A DNA stretch of 64,000 nucleotides from Radiobacillus deserti (GTDB taxonomy: Bacteria; Bacillota; Bacilli; Bacillales; Amphibacillaceae). Position numbers and translations under genes: made by a program. The notes under the pieces are model-generated. The model worked only from the letters and a program-made list of their open reading frames with translations, searched no databases and had not been told where the DNA came from. The DNA lies in contig NZ_CP041666.1 of assembly GCF_007301515.1 (NCBI RefSeq), positions 1,674,001-1,738,000 of the forward strand, given 5' to 3'. Shown here piece by piece: positions 42,721 through 52,040 of this stretch (positions are counted from its first letter, which is position 1; each line of letters begins with the position of its first letter).

Positions 42721-44030
42721 TTTCTGTTTATACGCCAGATGCATTCCGTGCTTCCTTTTTATCGAAACAGAAAATTAGAGAAGATAATCAATCGGTTTTA
42801 AAAGATGTTCAAGCCATTTTAACAAATGTACAACAAAATGGGGACGAGGCGATTGAAGCGTATGCTCAAAAGTTTGATGGAGGCGTTCCTTCTAATTGGC
42901 TTGTCACAAAAGACGAAAAAGAAAAAGCATGGGGAGAAGTAGCAGAAGAGACGATTGTTGCGTTGAAACGTGCAGCAGAAAACATTCGTTCATTTCACCA
43001 AAAACAGCTTCCTACCTCTCGATTTATGAAGACAGAAGCGGATATTACATCGGGTCAATTATACCGTGCGATTGAAAATGTAGGGATCTATGTACCAGGG
43101 GGGACGGCAAGCTATCCTTCCAGTGTATTGATGAACGCTATTCCAGCAATTATAGCTGGTGTAGAACGAGTAGTGATGGTAAGTCCTGCACGAAACGGGG
43201 AGTCGATTTCTCCATTATTACTAGTGGCAGCTGAAATTGCAGGGGTTCAAGAGATTTATAAAATAGGCGGTGCTCACGCGATTGCCGCACTGGCTTACGG
43301 AACAGAATCGATTCCTAGCGTAGATAAAATTGTGGGGCCAGGTAATGCTTATGTTGCAACTGCTAAATCCTTAGTTTTTGGAGATGTAGGGATCGATATG
43401 ATAGCTGGTCCATCTGAGGTGGCAATAATCGCTGATGAAACAGCTAACCCTATTTTTATAGCTGCTGATTTACTTGCACAAGCAGAACATGATCCTTTTG
43501 CAAGGTCTTTCTTATTCTCTACATCAGAAAGAGTTCTGGAAGAAGCGAAAGCAGAGGTAGAAAAGCAATGTGCTATATTACCGAGAAAAGAGATAGCAGA
43601 ACAAGCATTGCAAAACCGTAGTGCTTTAGTGAAAGTGACAGATACGGATGAGGCATTTGAATTGGCAAATCAATTAGCTCCAGAACATTTAGAAATTCAG
43701 TTAGATCAGCCTATGAATTATTTAGGTAAAGTACGAAATGCCGGTTCGGTATTTTTAGGGAACTATTCTCCAGAACCGTTAGGAGACTATTATGCAGGTC
43801 CAAATCACATTTTGCCAACATCCGGTACTGCTAAATTTTCATCGGGACTATCTGTTGACGACTTTTTGAAAAAAACTACTTTTTTATATTATTCGGAAAA
43901 AGCTTTGCTAGATGCAGCACCCGACATCATGAATCTTGCTAAGGTCGAACAACTAGAAGGACATGCTCGCGCAATTCAAGTAAGGGTTGAGGAAAGGAAA
44001 GGAGGAATATCTGATGAGAACAGCAAGTAA
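42717..44030 (+). CDS. hisD: Histidinol dehydrogenase
   Basis: HisD oxidises histidinol to histidine in the last two steps, using NAD and zinc. The 437 residues include YVPGGTASYPSSVLMNAIPA, KIGGAHAIAALAYG, IVGPGNAYVATAK and AEHDPFARS, and the late LGDYYAGPNHILPTSGTA with the zinc-site residues. I chose the ATG at 42717 (AAAGGAGCGG upstream), which overlaps the hisG stop. The hisB start lies inside its last codons. Confidence 0.97.
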   Translation: MISVYTPDAFRASFLSKQKIREDNQSVLKDVQAILTNVQQNGDEAIEAYAQKFDGGVPSNWLVTKDEKEKAWGEVAEETIVALKRAAENIRSFHQKQLPTSRFMKTEADITSGQLYRAIENVGIYVPGGTASYPSSVLMNAIPAIIAGVERVVMVSPARNGESISPLLLVAAEIAGVQEIYKIGGAHAIAALAYGTESIPSVDKIVGPGNAYVATAKSLVFGDVGIDMIAGPSEVAIIADETANPIFIAADLLAQAEHDPFARSFLFSTSERVLEEAKAEVEKQCAILPRKEIAEQALQNRSALVKVTDTDEAFELANQLAPEHLEIQLDQPMNYLGKVRNAGSVFLGNYSPEPLGDYYAGPNHILPTSGTAKFSSGLSVDDFLKKTTFLYYSEKALLDAAPDIMNLAKVEQLEGHARAIQVRVEERKGGISDENSK

Positions 44031-44601
44031 AGAAAGAAAAACAAATGAGACCTTTATTGAGGTGTCTGTTGACCTAGATCAAAGTAAAGAAGTAACTATC
44101 CATACTGGTGTTGGTTTTTTTGATCACATGTTAGAGCTATTCGCTCGTCACGGTCGAATTGGTTTATCTGTTAAGGCGGAGGGTGATTTGCATATTGATA
44201 GTCACCACACCGTGGAGGACGTAGGAATTGTACTAGGTCAGGTTATCCGGGAGGCATTAGGAGATAAAAAGCAAATCAATCGTTATGGGGATGCATATGT
44301 TCCAATGGATGAATCTCTCGGTTTCGTGGCATTAGATATCAGTGGTAGACCTTTTCTAGTCTTTGATGCACAGTTTTCTACGCAAACGTTAGGCAATTTT
44401 GATACGGAGCTTGTCCGTGAATTCTTGCAAGCATTTGCTTTTCAAGCGGGTATTACCTTACATGCTAAAGTGCTTTACGGTGAAAATACGCACCATAAGA
44501 TTGAATCCATTTTCAAAGCGTTAGGAAGAGCATTGGCAAAAGCGATTTCTATAAATCCGGAAATAGAAGGGGTAAACTCTACAAAGGGGCTAATAGAATG
44601 A
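44014..44601 (+). CDS. hisB: Imidazoleglycerol-phosphate dehydratase HisB
   Basis: HisB removes water from imidazoleglycerol phosphate. The 195-residue, mono-functional protein has the repeat motifs TGVGFFDHMLELFARHG and HIDSHHTVEDVGI, then HHKIESIFKALGRAL. The start is the ATG at 44014 with AAAGGAGG upstream; it overlaps the end of hisD by 17 bp. The separate phosphatase function needed for the pathway is supplied by hisJ nearby. Confidence 0.97.
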   Translation: MRTASKERKTNETFIEVSVDLDQSKEVTIHTGVGFFDHMLELFARHGRIGLSVKAEGDLHIDSHHTVEDVGIVLGQVIREALGDKKQINRYGDAYVPMDESLGFVALDISGRPFLVFDAQFSTQTLGNFDTELVREFLQAFAFQAGITLHAKVLYGENTHHKIESIFKALGRALAKAISINPEIEGVNSTKGLIE

Positions 44602-45215
44602 TAGCAATTGTGGATTATGGTATGGGAAATGTTGCGAGTGTCACGATGGCATTTAAGCGACTAGGGTACGAAGTAATATTGACGGATGACCAAAATAAAC
44701 TAAGAGCTGCTTCACATATTGTGCTGCCTGGTGTCGGGTCTTTTCAAGCTGCGATGGACGAAATCGAACAAAGAGGATTATTAGACTTCTTGAAGGAAAT
44801 GGCACAAGAAAAACCATTCTTAGGTATTTGCTTAGGGATGCAATTACTCTTCAGTGAAGGGTATGAAGGTGGAAAAACGAAAGGATTAGATTTAATTCCA
44901 GGTACCGTAGAACGGATAGAAACGGACTACTTATTACCTCATATCGGGTGGAATGGATTAGAAATTAAACCAGGAAACGATGCGTTTCAGCCTTATGAAG
45001 GAAAGCATGTCTATTTTGTACACTCCTTCCAAGCAAAAACAGATAAGGACTTTCTAGTGGCAACTTCTGAATATGGAACAGAGGTTCCCGCAATTGTAAA
45101 AAAAGATCATGTGTATGGCATCCAGTTCCACCCGGAAAAAAGTGGAGAAGTGGGTGTGAATCTACTAAAGACGTTTCTGCAGGAGGTAGCGTATGTTAGT
45201 CATTCCAGCAATTGA
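44598..45215 (+). CDS. hisH: Imidazole glycerol phosphate synthase glutaminase subunit HisH
   Basis: HisH hydrolyses glutamine and channels ammonia to HisF. The 205-residue class I glutaminase has VDYGMGNVASV at the start, the nucleophile cysteine in FLGICLGMQLLF, and the His/Glu pair in GIQFHPEKSG. It overlaps hisB by 4 bp (ATGA). Confidence 0.97.
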   Translation: MIAIVDYGMGNVASVTMAFKRLGYEVILTDDQNKLRAASHIVLPGVGSFQAAMDEIEQRGLLDFLKEMAQEKPFLGICLGMQLLFSEGYEGGKTKGLDLIPGTVERIETDYLLPHIGWNGLEIKPGNDAFQPYEGKHVYFVHSFQAKTDKDFLVATSEYGTEVPAIVKKDHVYGIQFHPEKSGEVGVNLLKTFLQEVAYVSHSSN

Positions 45216-45894
45216 TTTAATCGATGGTAAGTGTGTTCGCCTTTATCAAGGGGACTTTAGCAAAACGACTTCGGTTGGAAGTGATCCAACGGGGCAACTA
45301 GATCAATTCATTAACAATGGTGCAAAGCTTGTTCATATTGTAGATTTGGATGGAGCGCGTAATGGCGCTGCGAGACAATATGAGTTAATAAGAAAGCTGT
45401 GTCATCAGTCTACGGTTCCCATTCAAGTGGGTGGTGGTATTCGGAGCATCGAAACGGTGGAAAATCTCCTAGAAGCTGGAGCCACTAGGCTTGTATTAGG
45501 AACCTCTGCACTAGAAGATACTGCTTTTCTAAGAGAGGCTTTGAAAAAATATTCCTCCAGCATCGTAGTAGGAATTGATGCGAAGGATGAAATGGTAGCA
45601 ACAAGAGGCTGGGAAACGATAACAGAGACTCATTATATAGATTTTGCAAAGCAAATGGAAGAGATGGGCGTTCAAACGATTGTTTTTACGGATATATCAA
45701 GAGACGGAACATTAACTGGTCCGAATTTGGAGCAGCTACAAGCTATAAATAATGCTGTGAATATAAAGATTGTTGCTTCTGGCGGAGTTAAGGATAATCA
45801 AGATTTGTACGCATTAAAAGAAATTGGCATTCAAGAAGCTATCGTAGGGAAAGCCATTTATGATGGAAAAGTTACGCTTATGGGGGACATGTAA
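45193..45894 (+). CDS. hisA: Phosphoribosylformimino-AICAR-phosphate isomerase HisA
   Basis: HisA catalyses the Amadori isomerisation in the middle of the pathway. The 233-residue beta/alpha barrel has IPAIDLIDGKCVRLYQGDF, IQVGGGIRS, and the second-half GVQTIVFTDISRDGTLTGPN and IVASGGVKD. It overlaps hisH by 23 bp, an unusually long overlap; AGGAGG sits within the hisH end just before its ATG. hisF follows directly. Confidence 0.97.
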   Translation: MLVIPAIDLIDGKCVRLYQGDFSKTTSVGSDPTGQLDQFINNGAKLVHIVDLDGARNGAARQYELIRKLCHQSTVPIQVGGGIRSIETVENLLEAGATRLVLGTSALEDTAFLREALKKYSSSIVVGIDAKDEMVATRGWETITETHYIDFAKQMEEMGVQTIVFTDISRDGTLTGPNLEQLQAINNAVNIKIVASGGVKDNQDLYALKEIGIQEAIVGKAIYDGKVTLMGDM

Positions 45895-46659
45895 ATGATA
45901 GTGAAACGTATCATTCCGTGTTTAGATGTTAAAGAAGGAAAAGTGGTCAAAGGAACGAATTTTGTATCCTTGCGTGAGCTTGGAGATCCTGTACAAATGG
46001 CTTCCCTATACTCACAACACGGTGCAGACGAAATCATTTTTTTAGATATTTCTGCGACGAATGAAGGTAGACAAACTATGATCGATATTGTTCGTGAGAC
46101 AGCGAATCAAGTGTTTGTTCCTTTTACAGTAGGTGGAGGTGTGCGAACCGTAGAGGATATGACAACATTGTTAAAAGCAGGAGCGGACAAAGTAGGTATG
46201 AATTCTGCTGCGGTTGCCAATCCAGACTTGATAACAGAAGGAGCAAACCGCTTTGGTTCCCAGTGTATTGTAGTTGCTATTGATGCTAAGTGGTTTGAAG
46301 ACGGCTGGCACGTCATGACTCATGGAGGAAAAGTGGATTCTGGGTTAGATGCATTAGAATGGGCAAAAACCGTTGAAGAGAAAGGGGCCGGGGAAATCTT
46401 GCTAACGAGTGTAGATACAGACGGCGTCAAAGATGGATTTGATATTCGACTTACCAAAGCAGTAGTAGATGCTGTACGTATTCCTGTGATTGCTTCTGGA
46501 GGCTGTGGTAGTCCAGAGCACTTTCCTGAAGTATTTCAAAAAACGGACGTTTCAGCTGCCTTAGCTGCTTCTATTTTCCATGAGAATACCTTCACAATTG
46601 GAGAAGTAAAGGATACATGTGTTCGGGAAGGGGTGTCCATTCGTGAATCTGGATTTTAG
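45895..46659 (+). CDS. hisF: Imidazole glycerol phosphate synthase cyclase subunit HisF
   Basis: HisF closes the imidazole ring with ammonia from HisH, producing AICAR as by-product. The 254-residue barrel has IPCLDVKEGKVVKGTNF, FLDISAT, FTVGGGVR and VASGGCGSPEHF. Its ATG follows the hisA stop with no gap. Confidence 0.97.
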   Translation: MIVKRIIPCLDVKEGKVVKGTNFVSLRELGDPVQMASLYSQHGADEIIFLDISATNEGRQTMIDIVRETANQVFVPFTVGGGVRTVEDMTTLLKAGADKVGMNSAAVANPDLITEGANRFGSQCIVVAIDAKWFEDGWHVMTHGGKVDSGLDALEWAKTVEEKGAGEILLTSVDTDGVKDGFDIRLTKAVVDAVRIPVIASGGCGSPEHFPEVFQKTDVSAALAASIFHENTFTIGEVKDTCVREGVSIRESGF

Positions 46660-47305
46660 TAAAGGTCTTGTCCCAGCGGTTGTAATAGATGATGCTACAG
46701 AACAAGTACTTATGGTTGCTTATATGAACGAAGAAGCCTATCAAAAAACCTTGGATACGAGAGAATCATGGTTTTATTCACGGTCTCGGGATGAATTGTG
46801 GCATAAAGGCGGAACCTCGGGTCATACCCAAAAAGTAAAGGCTATCCAAGTGGATTGTGATGAAGATACGATATTACTACGAGTGACACCTAACGGACCT
46901 GCTTGTCATACAGGGGAAACAACTTGTTTTTACCGAGAAATCGATCTAGATACAAAGGAAATAGTGGATGCAGAGCCTCGATTATCTATTTATAAACAAC
47001 TATTTGAGGAGATTGAAGATCGTAAACAAAATCGAGTAGAAAATTCCTACACGAACTATCTATTTGACAAAGGGATCGACAAGATTGGAAAAAAAGTAAT
47101 CGAAGAAGCAGGAGAAGTGGTGATTGCTGCTAAAAATTCTGATCGTGAGGAAATCGTGAAGGAAGTTGCGGATCTTTTCTATCATAGTTTTGTTTTAATG
47201 GCTAATCAAGAAGTTAGCTTAGCACAAGTTGAATTGGAATTAGAAAGTCGGACCCATAAAAAGGGAAACAGTAAAGGTGATCGGCAGGAAATTGAAAAAT
47301 GGTAA
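46643..47305 (+). CDS. hisI: Bifunctional phosphoribosyl-AMP cyclohydrolase / phosphoribosyl-ATP pyrophosphatase HisI(E)
   Basis: The 220-residue fusion carries the cyclohydrolase domain at the N-terminus (VDCDEDTILLRV, CHTGETTCFY metal cysteines) and the pyrophosphatase domain at the C-terminus (YLFDKGIDKIGKKVIEEAGEVVIAAKN, EVADLFYHSFVLMA). I chose the GTG at 46643, 9 bases after AAGGGG; it overlaps hisF by 17 bp. It closes the operon; a terminator follows. Confidence 0.95.
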   Translation: MNLDFSKGLVPAVVIDDATEQVLMVAYMNEEAYQKTLDTRESWFYSRSRDELWHKGGTSGHTQKVKAIQVDCDEDTILLRVTPNGPACHTGETTCFYREIDLDTKEIVDAEPRLSIYKQLFEEIEDRKQNRVENSYTNYLFDKGIDKIGKKVIEEAGEVVIAAKNSDREEIVKEVADLFYHSFVLMANQEVSLAQVELELESRTHKKGNSKGDRQEIEKW

Positions 47306-47344
47306 TTTAATATAATTATATTATGTAAACTAAATCCTTATTTA

Positions 47345-47381
47345 ACTCCTAACTTCTGAAAAAGAGGTTAGGAGTACTTTT
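47345..47381. terminator. Terminator between the his operon and msrA
   Basis: ACTCCTAACTTCT pairs with AGAGGTTAGGAGT (47345-47357 and 47363-47375, with one G-T pair), followed by a short T tract. It lies between convergent genes. Confidence 0.85.
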
Positions 47382-47382
47382 G

Positions 47383-47910
47383 TTAATCCCAGTATGATTC
47401 AATAAATGTATCGCGTCCTGATTTTGCTCGATCTTCCTTATATTCTTTCTCGTTTTTTTTATAAAAATCTTGGTGATAGTCTTCGGCAGGATAAAACGTA
47501 GTAGCAGGTAATATTTCTGTTACAATAGGTTGTTTGAATCTTCCGCTTTGCTCTAGAGCATCTTTAGATTGCTTTGCAATTTCCTTTTGGGTTTCATTGT
47601 GTACGAAAATTGCGGTTCTATATTGTGGACCGCGATCGTGAAATTGTCCGCCGTCGTCTGTTGGATCAATTTGTGGCCAATATAGATCTAAAATCGTTTG
47701 GTAGCTTATTTTATTCGGATCATATACGATTTGAACAGCTTCATAATGCCCAGTTGTTCCTGTTTTCACTTGTTCATAGGTTGGATTCTCCACATGGCCA
47801 CCTGTGTAGCCTGATAGGACGCTTTCAACGCCATCCCATTGGTCAAAAGGTTTCACCATACACCAGAAGCATCCACCAGCAAATGTTGCTTTTTCGAGTT
47901 GATTATTCAT
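47383..47910 (-). CDS. msrA: Peptide methionine sulfoxide reductase MsrA
   Basis: MsrA repairs oxidised methionine (S-sulfoxide) in proteins. The 175-residue protein has the catalytic cysteine in AGGCFWCMVKPF, the following VLSGYTGG and the GQFHDRGPQYRTAIF segment. I chose the ATG at 47910, 10 bases after GAGGAG; a GTG three codons upstream is too close to that site. No msrB is adjacent, unlike in B. subtilis. Confidence 0.95.
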   Translation of the reverse strand: MNNQLEKATFAGGCFWCMVKPFDQWDGVESVLSGYTGGHVENPTYEQVKTGTTGHYEAVQIVYDPNKISYQTILDLYWPQIDPTDDGGQFHDRGPQYRTAIFVHNETQKEIAKQSKDALEQSGRFKQPIVTEILPATTFYPAEDYHQDFYKKNEKEYKEDRAKSGRDTFIESYWD

Positions 47911-48061
47911 GTGTTTCACACTCCTCTAGATCTTAATTCGATATGTTACCACTTTTTTTGCGAAGAGAACAGAATTAAGTTCTAAAACTACTTTGAAAAA
48001 TATATAATTATTTACAATTAACTACATTTTATGTTTAATTTAATTGTGAGGGGGCGATCAT

Positions 48062-49477
48062 TTGAACGATACGTGTAAGTTAGATTTTTCACAAATGGTT
48101 GAGAATCTATTAAGTGGTGTCATCATACTAGATAAGAGAGACATCGTGTATGCCAATTCTTATGTTTATCAAATTCTACAATACGAAGCAAATGAAATTA
48201 AAAATATTGATCAAATATTACATCCGGAATACTATGAGGTTTGTAAGGAACGGTTAAATCGAGTCTATAATAAGCAAGAAACCGTCGAATTAATGGAACA
48301 AAGATTCATTCAAAAGTATGGTTCTATTATAAATGTAGAACTATTCGCTACCCCTTATATCGTTGATGACAGAATATTTGCACAAGTTCATTTTCGGGAT
48401 ATTTCGGAAAGTAAACAATACAAAAAAGAACTTGAGCATAGTAGATACAAATATCGTATGATAAGCGAAAATATATCTGACATCATCTCCGAAGTATCAT
48501 TAGAAGGAACTATTCTATACATATCTCCATCGATAAAAGAATTAATTGGATACGACGCCAAAAATCTTATAAACGAACCGTTATTACATTTTATTCATGA
48601 GGACGATCATGAAACAGTTCGTCAGTTAAAAGAACAGCTGCTTAATGGCGAAAAACAAGTGACAATTCGTTACCGCGCTCGGAAAATACAAGGTGATTAC
48701 GTGTGGGTTGAATCACGGGGTAAGCTTATGCATCACGAAAATAATACCACCGTTATTATCGATACAAGAAATATTACGCAACGGTTAAAGACAGAAAAAT
48801 TGCTACGTCAATCTGAGAAGCTGGCTGTTATTGGAGAATTAAGTGCGGGAGTAGTTCACGAAATTAAGAACCCTCTTACCTCCATTAAAGGCTTCCTACA
48901 ATTAATGGAAGCTGGGACTATTAAAACAGAAGATTACATAAGTATCTTAAACATTGAGATTGAACGAATTGAACAAATAGCAAGTGATTTATTAGGATTC
49001 GCAAAGCCTAGCGAGGAACTAAAACCAGAAAATCTGGAGGAGGTATTAGATGAAGTCATCTTCCTCTTAAACGCACAGGCGGATAAAAAGAACATAATGA
49101 TTGAATGGAATAAACCTACAAAGCATGTACCGGTTCTTGGAGAAAAAACACAACTAAAGCAAGTATTTATAAACTTGATTAAAAATGCCATTGAAGCTTC
49201 CGAGTTTAATACAAGGATAGTAGTGAAAATGGAAGAACAAGATAATAACGCCATCATTAGGATCGTAGATCAAGGACACGGCATACCAGAAGAAACCTTA
49301 TCAAAAATTGGGGAGTCATTTTTCACAACGAAGGAAAAAGGGACGGGTCTCGGATTAATGGTGACCCACAAAATAATAGAGAATCACAAAGGGACTATTG
49401 AAATAGAAAGTGAAGTGGGGAAAGGTAGTACATTTACCGTTAGGCTACCTATCTTTTTAGTAAATGTTTCAGCTTGA
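48062..49477 (+). CDS. Cytoplasmic double-PAS sensor histidine kinase, sporulation-kinase type
   Basis: A 471-residue kinase without membrane spans. Two PAS domains (about residues 5-120 and 130-255; the second has GTILYISPSIKELIGYD) precede the dimerisation helix with His266 in AGVVHEIKNPLTSIKGF, the H-box of kinases that phosphorylate Spo0F. The ATPase domain has KQVFINLIKNAIEAS, DQGHGIP and GTGLGLMV. The start is TTG after GAGGGGGCG. It has no adjacent response regulator. Together with the kinase at 16.7 kb it makes two such kinases in the window. Spo0F as target is an inference. Confidence 0.87.
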   Translation: MNDTCKLDFSQMVENLLSGVIILDKRDIVYANSYVYQILQYEANEIKNIDQILHPEYYEVCKERLNRVYNKQETVELMEQRFIQKYGSIINVELFATPYIVDDRIFAQVHFRDISESKQYKKELEHSRYKYRMISENISDIISEVSLEGTILYISPSIKELIGYDAKNLINEPLLHFIHEDDHETVRQLKEQLLNGEKQVTIRYRARKIQGDYVWVESRGKLMHHENNTTVIIDTRNITQRLKTEKLLRQSEKLAVIGELSAGVVHEIKNPLTSIKGFLQLMEAGTIKTEDYISILNIEIERIEQIASDLLGFAKPSEELKPENLEEVLDEVIFLLNAQADKKNIMIEWNKPTKHVPVLGEKTQLKQVFINLIKNAIEASEFNTRIVVKMEEQDNNAIIRIVDQGHGIPEETLSKIGESFFTTKEKGTGLGLMVTHKIIENHKGTIEIESEVGKGSTFTVRLPIFLVNVSA

Positions 49478-49548
49478 TACGGACCTTTTCTTTCTATTAT
49501 ACTAGTATGGTTCGAGATACTAGATGTCCGAAGAGAGAAGGGTTAAAC

Positions 49549-50409
49549 ATGAATCGCTCCAATATTTTATTAGTGGATGGTATGGCATTACTATTCCGCG
49601 GTTTTTATGCGACTTCCTATTCCGGGAATTATATGGTAACTAGTAAAGGTGTACCAACGAATGGGATTTTTGGATTTCTGAAATATTTTTTAAATGCAAT
49701 TGAAACGTTTCAGCCAAGTCATGTTATTTGTTGCTGGGATATGGGAAGTAAAACGTTTCGAACTGAATTATACAATGCATACAAAGCGAATAGAGGGGAA
49801 CCGCCAGTAGAGCTTATTCCTCAATTTGACTTAGTAAAAGAAGTAGTCGAGGCTTTTGATGTCCCGAATGTTGGAGTGGAGGGATATGAAGCAGACGATT
49901 GTATTGGTACGTTAGCAAAGCAATTTGGTCAGGATCATGATGTGTTAATCGTCACTGGAGATCAAGATATTTTACAGCTTGTTGATACGAATATCTCTGT
50001 TGCTATTATGCGAAAAGGCCAAGGAAATTATGAGGTCTTTGAAAAAGATTCTTTTACGGAACAAAAAGAGTTAACACCTGCTCAAATTGTAGATTTGAAA
50101 GGCCTAATGGGAGATTCGTCGGATAACTATCCTGGGGTAAAAGGTATTGGAGAAAAGACAGCGATTAAGCTGTTAAAGCAATATGATTCCGTCGATGGAA
50201 TATTACTTCATTTAGATGAGTTATCAAAGGGAATAAAGTCCAAAATTGCGTCTGATTTGGATATGTTACATTTGTCTAGAAAATTGGCTGAAATCCATTG
50301 TGAAGTGCCAGTCACCTGCTCTTTAGATGCTGCGATTTGGAAAACGGATTCTGAACTAGTAGAAGCGAAGCTATTAGAGCTTGAAATGAAATATGATGCG
50401 GTTCGTTGA
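49549..50409 (+). CDS. ypcP: 5'-3' exonuclease YpcP (Pol I-type)
   Basis: A 286-residue stand-alone 5'-3' exonuclease/flap endonuclease of the Pol I N-terminal type. The metal-site segments are LLVDGMALLFRGF, GYEADDCIGTLA, VTGDQDILQLV and LKGLMGDSSDNYPGVKGIGEKTA. I chose the ATG at 49549 after AGAAGGG; 25 further in-frame codons have no site. The directly following sspL matches the B. subtilis order ypcP-sspL. It probably removes RNA primers or flaps in replication and repair. Confidence 0.93.
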   Translation: MNRSNILLVDGMALLFRGFYATSYSGNYMVTSKGVPTNGIFGFLKYFLNAIETFQPSHVICCWDMGSKTFRTELYNAYKANRGEPPVELIPQFDLVKEVVEAFDVPNVGVEGYEADDCIGTLAKQFGQDHDVLIVTGDQDILQLVDTNISVAIMRKGQGNYEVFEKDSFTEQKELTPAQIVDLKGLMGDSSDNYPGVKGIGEKTAIKLLKQYDSVDGILLHLDELSKGIKSKIASDLDMLHLSRKLAEIHCEVPVTCSLDAAIWKTDSELVEAKLLELEMKYDAVR

Positions 50410-50487
50410 AAAAGCAACCTCATTTGCTACATCTTAATTGGATAGTGAACTCCACAATGAGAAACACTATCCATGGAGGTGTTTTTC

Positions 50488-50625
50488 ATGACTAAGAAAA
50501 ATCGTAATAGTAATAAACAACCAGGGACTGGTGTTAATCCACAAGGACTAACAGAGGATGTTGCAAATCAACGTCCAAAGTCTCAACTAGAAGATCGCGC
50601 TAAAAAAAGAAATACGAAAATATAA
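50488..50625 (+). CDS. sspL: Small acid-soluble spore protein L
   Basis: A 45-residue basic protein: MTKKNRNSNKQPGTGVNPQG, then LTEDVANQRPKSQLEDRAKKRNTKI. The GV-PQG, L-E and (S/T)-LE-RAKK-NTK pattern is that of SspL. GGAGGTG lies 7 bases before the ATG. Its place directly behind ypcP supports the call. It is a forespore-expressed minor spore protein. Confidence 0.85.
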   Translation: MTKKNRNSNKQPGTGVNPQGLTEDVANQRPKSQLEDRAKKRNTKI

Positions 50626-50652
50626 GGTTATGGAGCTTCCATAACCTTTTCC
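50624..50652 (+). terminator. Terminator after sspL
   Basis: AAGGTTATGG (50624-50633) pairs perfectly with CCATAACCTT (50639-50648), followed by TT. It overlaps the sspL stop. Confidence 0.83.
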
Positions 50653-50677
50653 TTCGTAATTAGAGGAGGATGGTTGC

Positions 50678-51028
50678 ATGAAAAACATACACGATACCCC
50701 GGTATTTGGTTCTTTAGTAGACGACAAAACTAGATGCTCCCATTATCATGGGCCAAGTGATATTATTGCTATTTTATTTCCATGCTGTCAACGGTTTTAT
50801 CCATGCTACAAATGTCACGAAGAGCACTCGGATCATCCGCTATTAAAATGGAAAAAACAAGCGTTTGATTCTAAAGCTATACTTTGTGGAGAGTGTGGTT
50901 CTACACTAACGATCCATGAGTATGTGTCGCATAGTGCTTGTCCGACCTGTCATGCTTCATTTAACCCAGGATGCAAACTCCACTATCCCGTTTACTTTGA
51001 ATGGCCTATTGAAACCGTTGAAGAATAG
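50678..51028 (+). CDS. CHY-type zinc finger protein
   Basis: A 116-residue protein rich in Cys/His pairs: TRCSHYHG, PCCQRFYPCYKCHEEH, LCGECGSTLTIHEY, and ACPTCHASFNPGCKLHYPVYF. This is the CHY zinc-finger arrangement (two to three zinc ions) known from eukaryotic RCHY1; the bacterial stand-alone form has no assigned function. AGAGGAGG precedes the ATG. It overlaps the convergent gltC by 23 bp at the 3' ends, without an intervening terminator. Confidence 0.87.
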   Translation: MKNIHDTPVFGSLVDDKTRCSHYHGPSDIIAILFPCCQRFYPCYKCHEEHSDHPLLKWKKQAFDSKAILCGECGSTLTIHEYVSHSACPTCHASFNPGCKLHYPVYFEWPIETVEE

Positions 51029-51908
51029 AGAAAAACTCTTTAACATAATGGTAGAACACCTTTTCAGAAGGAGCAAGATTGCGGTGCTTCGGTATAATGA
51101 TACCAACAGATCTTCTAAGCTCAGGTGATTCTATCTTTATTTTTTTCGTAAATCTAGGTGTGGATTCATAAAATGTGCTTTCTGGCAAAATGGTTACCCC
51201 GATACCTGCAGAGACTAGTCCTTTAATGGCGTCTAAATCCTCTCCTTCAGACGTAATTTTAGGTGAAAATCCTGCTCGTTTACATCCATCCACTACAATC
51301 TTGTGTAATACATAGCCTTTTGGAAAGACGACAAAATCTTCGTTCCGTAAGTCGCTTAAATGGATGCTTGACTTTTCGGAAAGTGGGTGCTTTATTGGAA
51401 CTAAGCCATACAAGTTTTCCGTAAATAGAATATGTCCGGAAATATCCGGGTCATCGGTTGGAACAGGTCCTAAAAAAGCAACATCTATTTCCCGATTTTT
51501 TACAGCGTCAATTAAGAATGCGTAAGACCCTTGACGTAACTGGAAAGCAATATTTGGATATTTCTGTTTGAACTCTGAAATAACCGTAGGTAATAAATGT
51601 CCAGCTAAGCTTGTAGGAAAGCCAATCTTTATTGAGCCGCGTTCTGGATCTAGGTATTCATCTATTTGCTTTTTGGCGTGATCAATCGCTTTCATAGCTG
51701 TTTTTGTATGTGTTAAAAATATCTTACCAATTTGTGTAAGTTTAACATTTCGTCCTTCTCTCTCAAATAAAGATACTCCTAATTCCGCTTCCAAATTGGC
51801 AATTTGCCTACTTATAGCAGATTGAGCTACATGTAGGTTTTCGGCAGCTTCTGATACATGTTCCCGTTCTGCTACTTCCATAAAATAACGTAATTGTCTA
51901 AGCTCCAA
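51006..51908 (-). CDS. gltC: LysR-type activator GltC
   Basis: GltC activates gltAB when 2-oxoglutarate is high and is repressed by glutamate. The 300-residue protein has the LysR helix-turn-helix (YFMEVAEREHVSEAAENLHVAQSAISRQIANLE) and effector domain (IKIGFPTSL, EGEDLDAIKGLVSAGIGV), closely like B. subtilis GltC. The start is TTG at 51908 (MELRQLRYF), just after GGGGAGGAA, six codons inside the longest frame. It is divergent from gltA, with a 15-bp palindrome between. Confidence 0.94.
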   Translation of the reverse strand: MELRQLRYFMEVAEREHVSEAAENLHVAQSAISRQIANLEAELGVSLFEREGRNVKLTQIGKIFLTHTKTAMKAIDHAKKQIDEYLDPERGSIKIGFPTSLAGHLLPTVISEFKQKYPNIAFQLRQGSYAFLIDAVKNREIDVAFLGPVPTDDPDISGHILFTENLYGLVPIKHPLSEKSSIHLSDLRNEDFVVFPKGYVLHKIVVDGCKRAGFSPKITSEGEDLDAIKGLVSAGIGVTILPESTFYESTPRFTKKIKIESPELRRSVGIIIPKHRNLAPSEKVFYHYVKEFFSILQRFQ

Positions 51909-51929
51909 TTTGCTATTCCTCCCCAATTC

Positions 51930-51944
51930 ATCTCAAAGTGAGAT
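51930..51944 (+). promoter_or_regulatory. GltC-binding palindrome
   Basis: ATCTCA-AAG-TGAGAT is a perfect inverted repeat in the gltC-gltA gap, beside the gltC start. It has the shape of the LysR-type boxes known between gltC and gltA in B. subtilis; it probably serves autoregulation and activation. Confidence 0.7.
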
Positions 51945-52040
51945 AGTTTTAATCTATATTATATATTGTTTGGATTAATAAGAAAACCTACAATAGAACT
52001 AAGACACCTTTAAAGGAATAGAGAGAACGGGGGCGTAAAC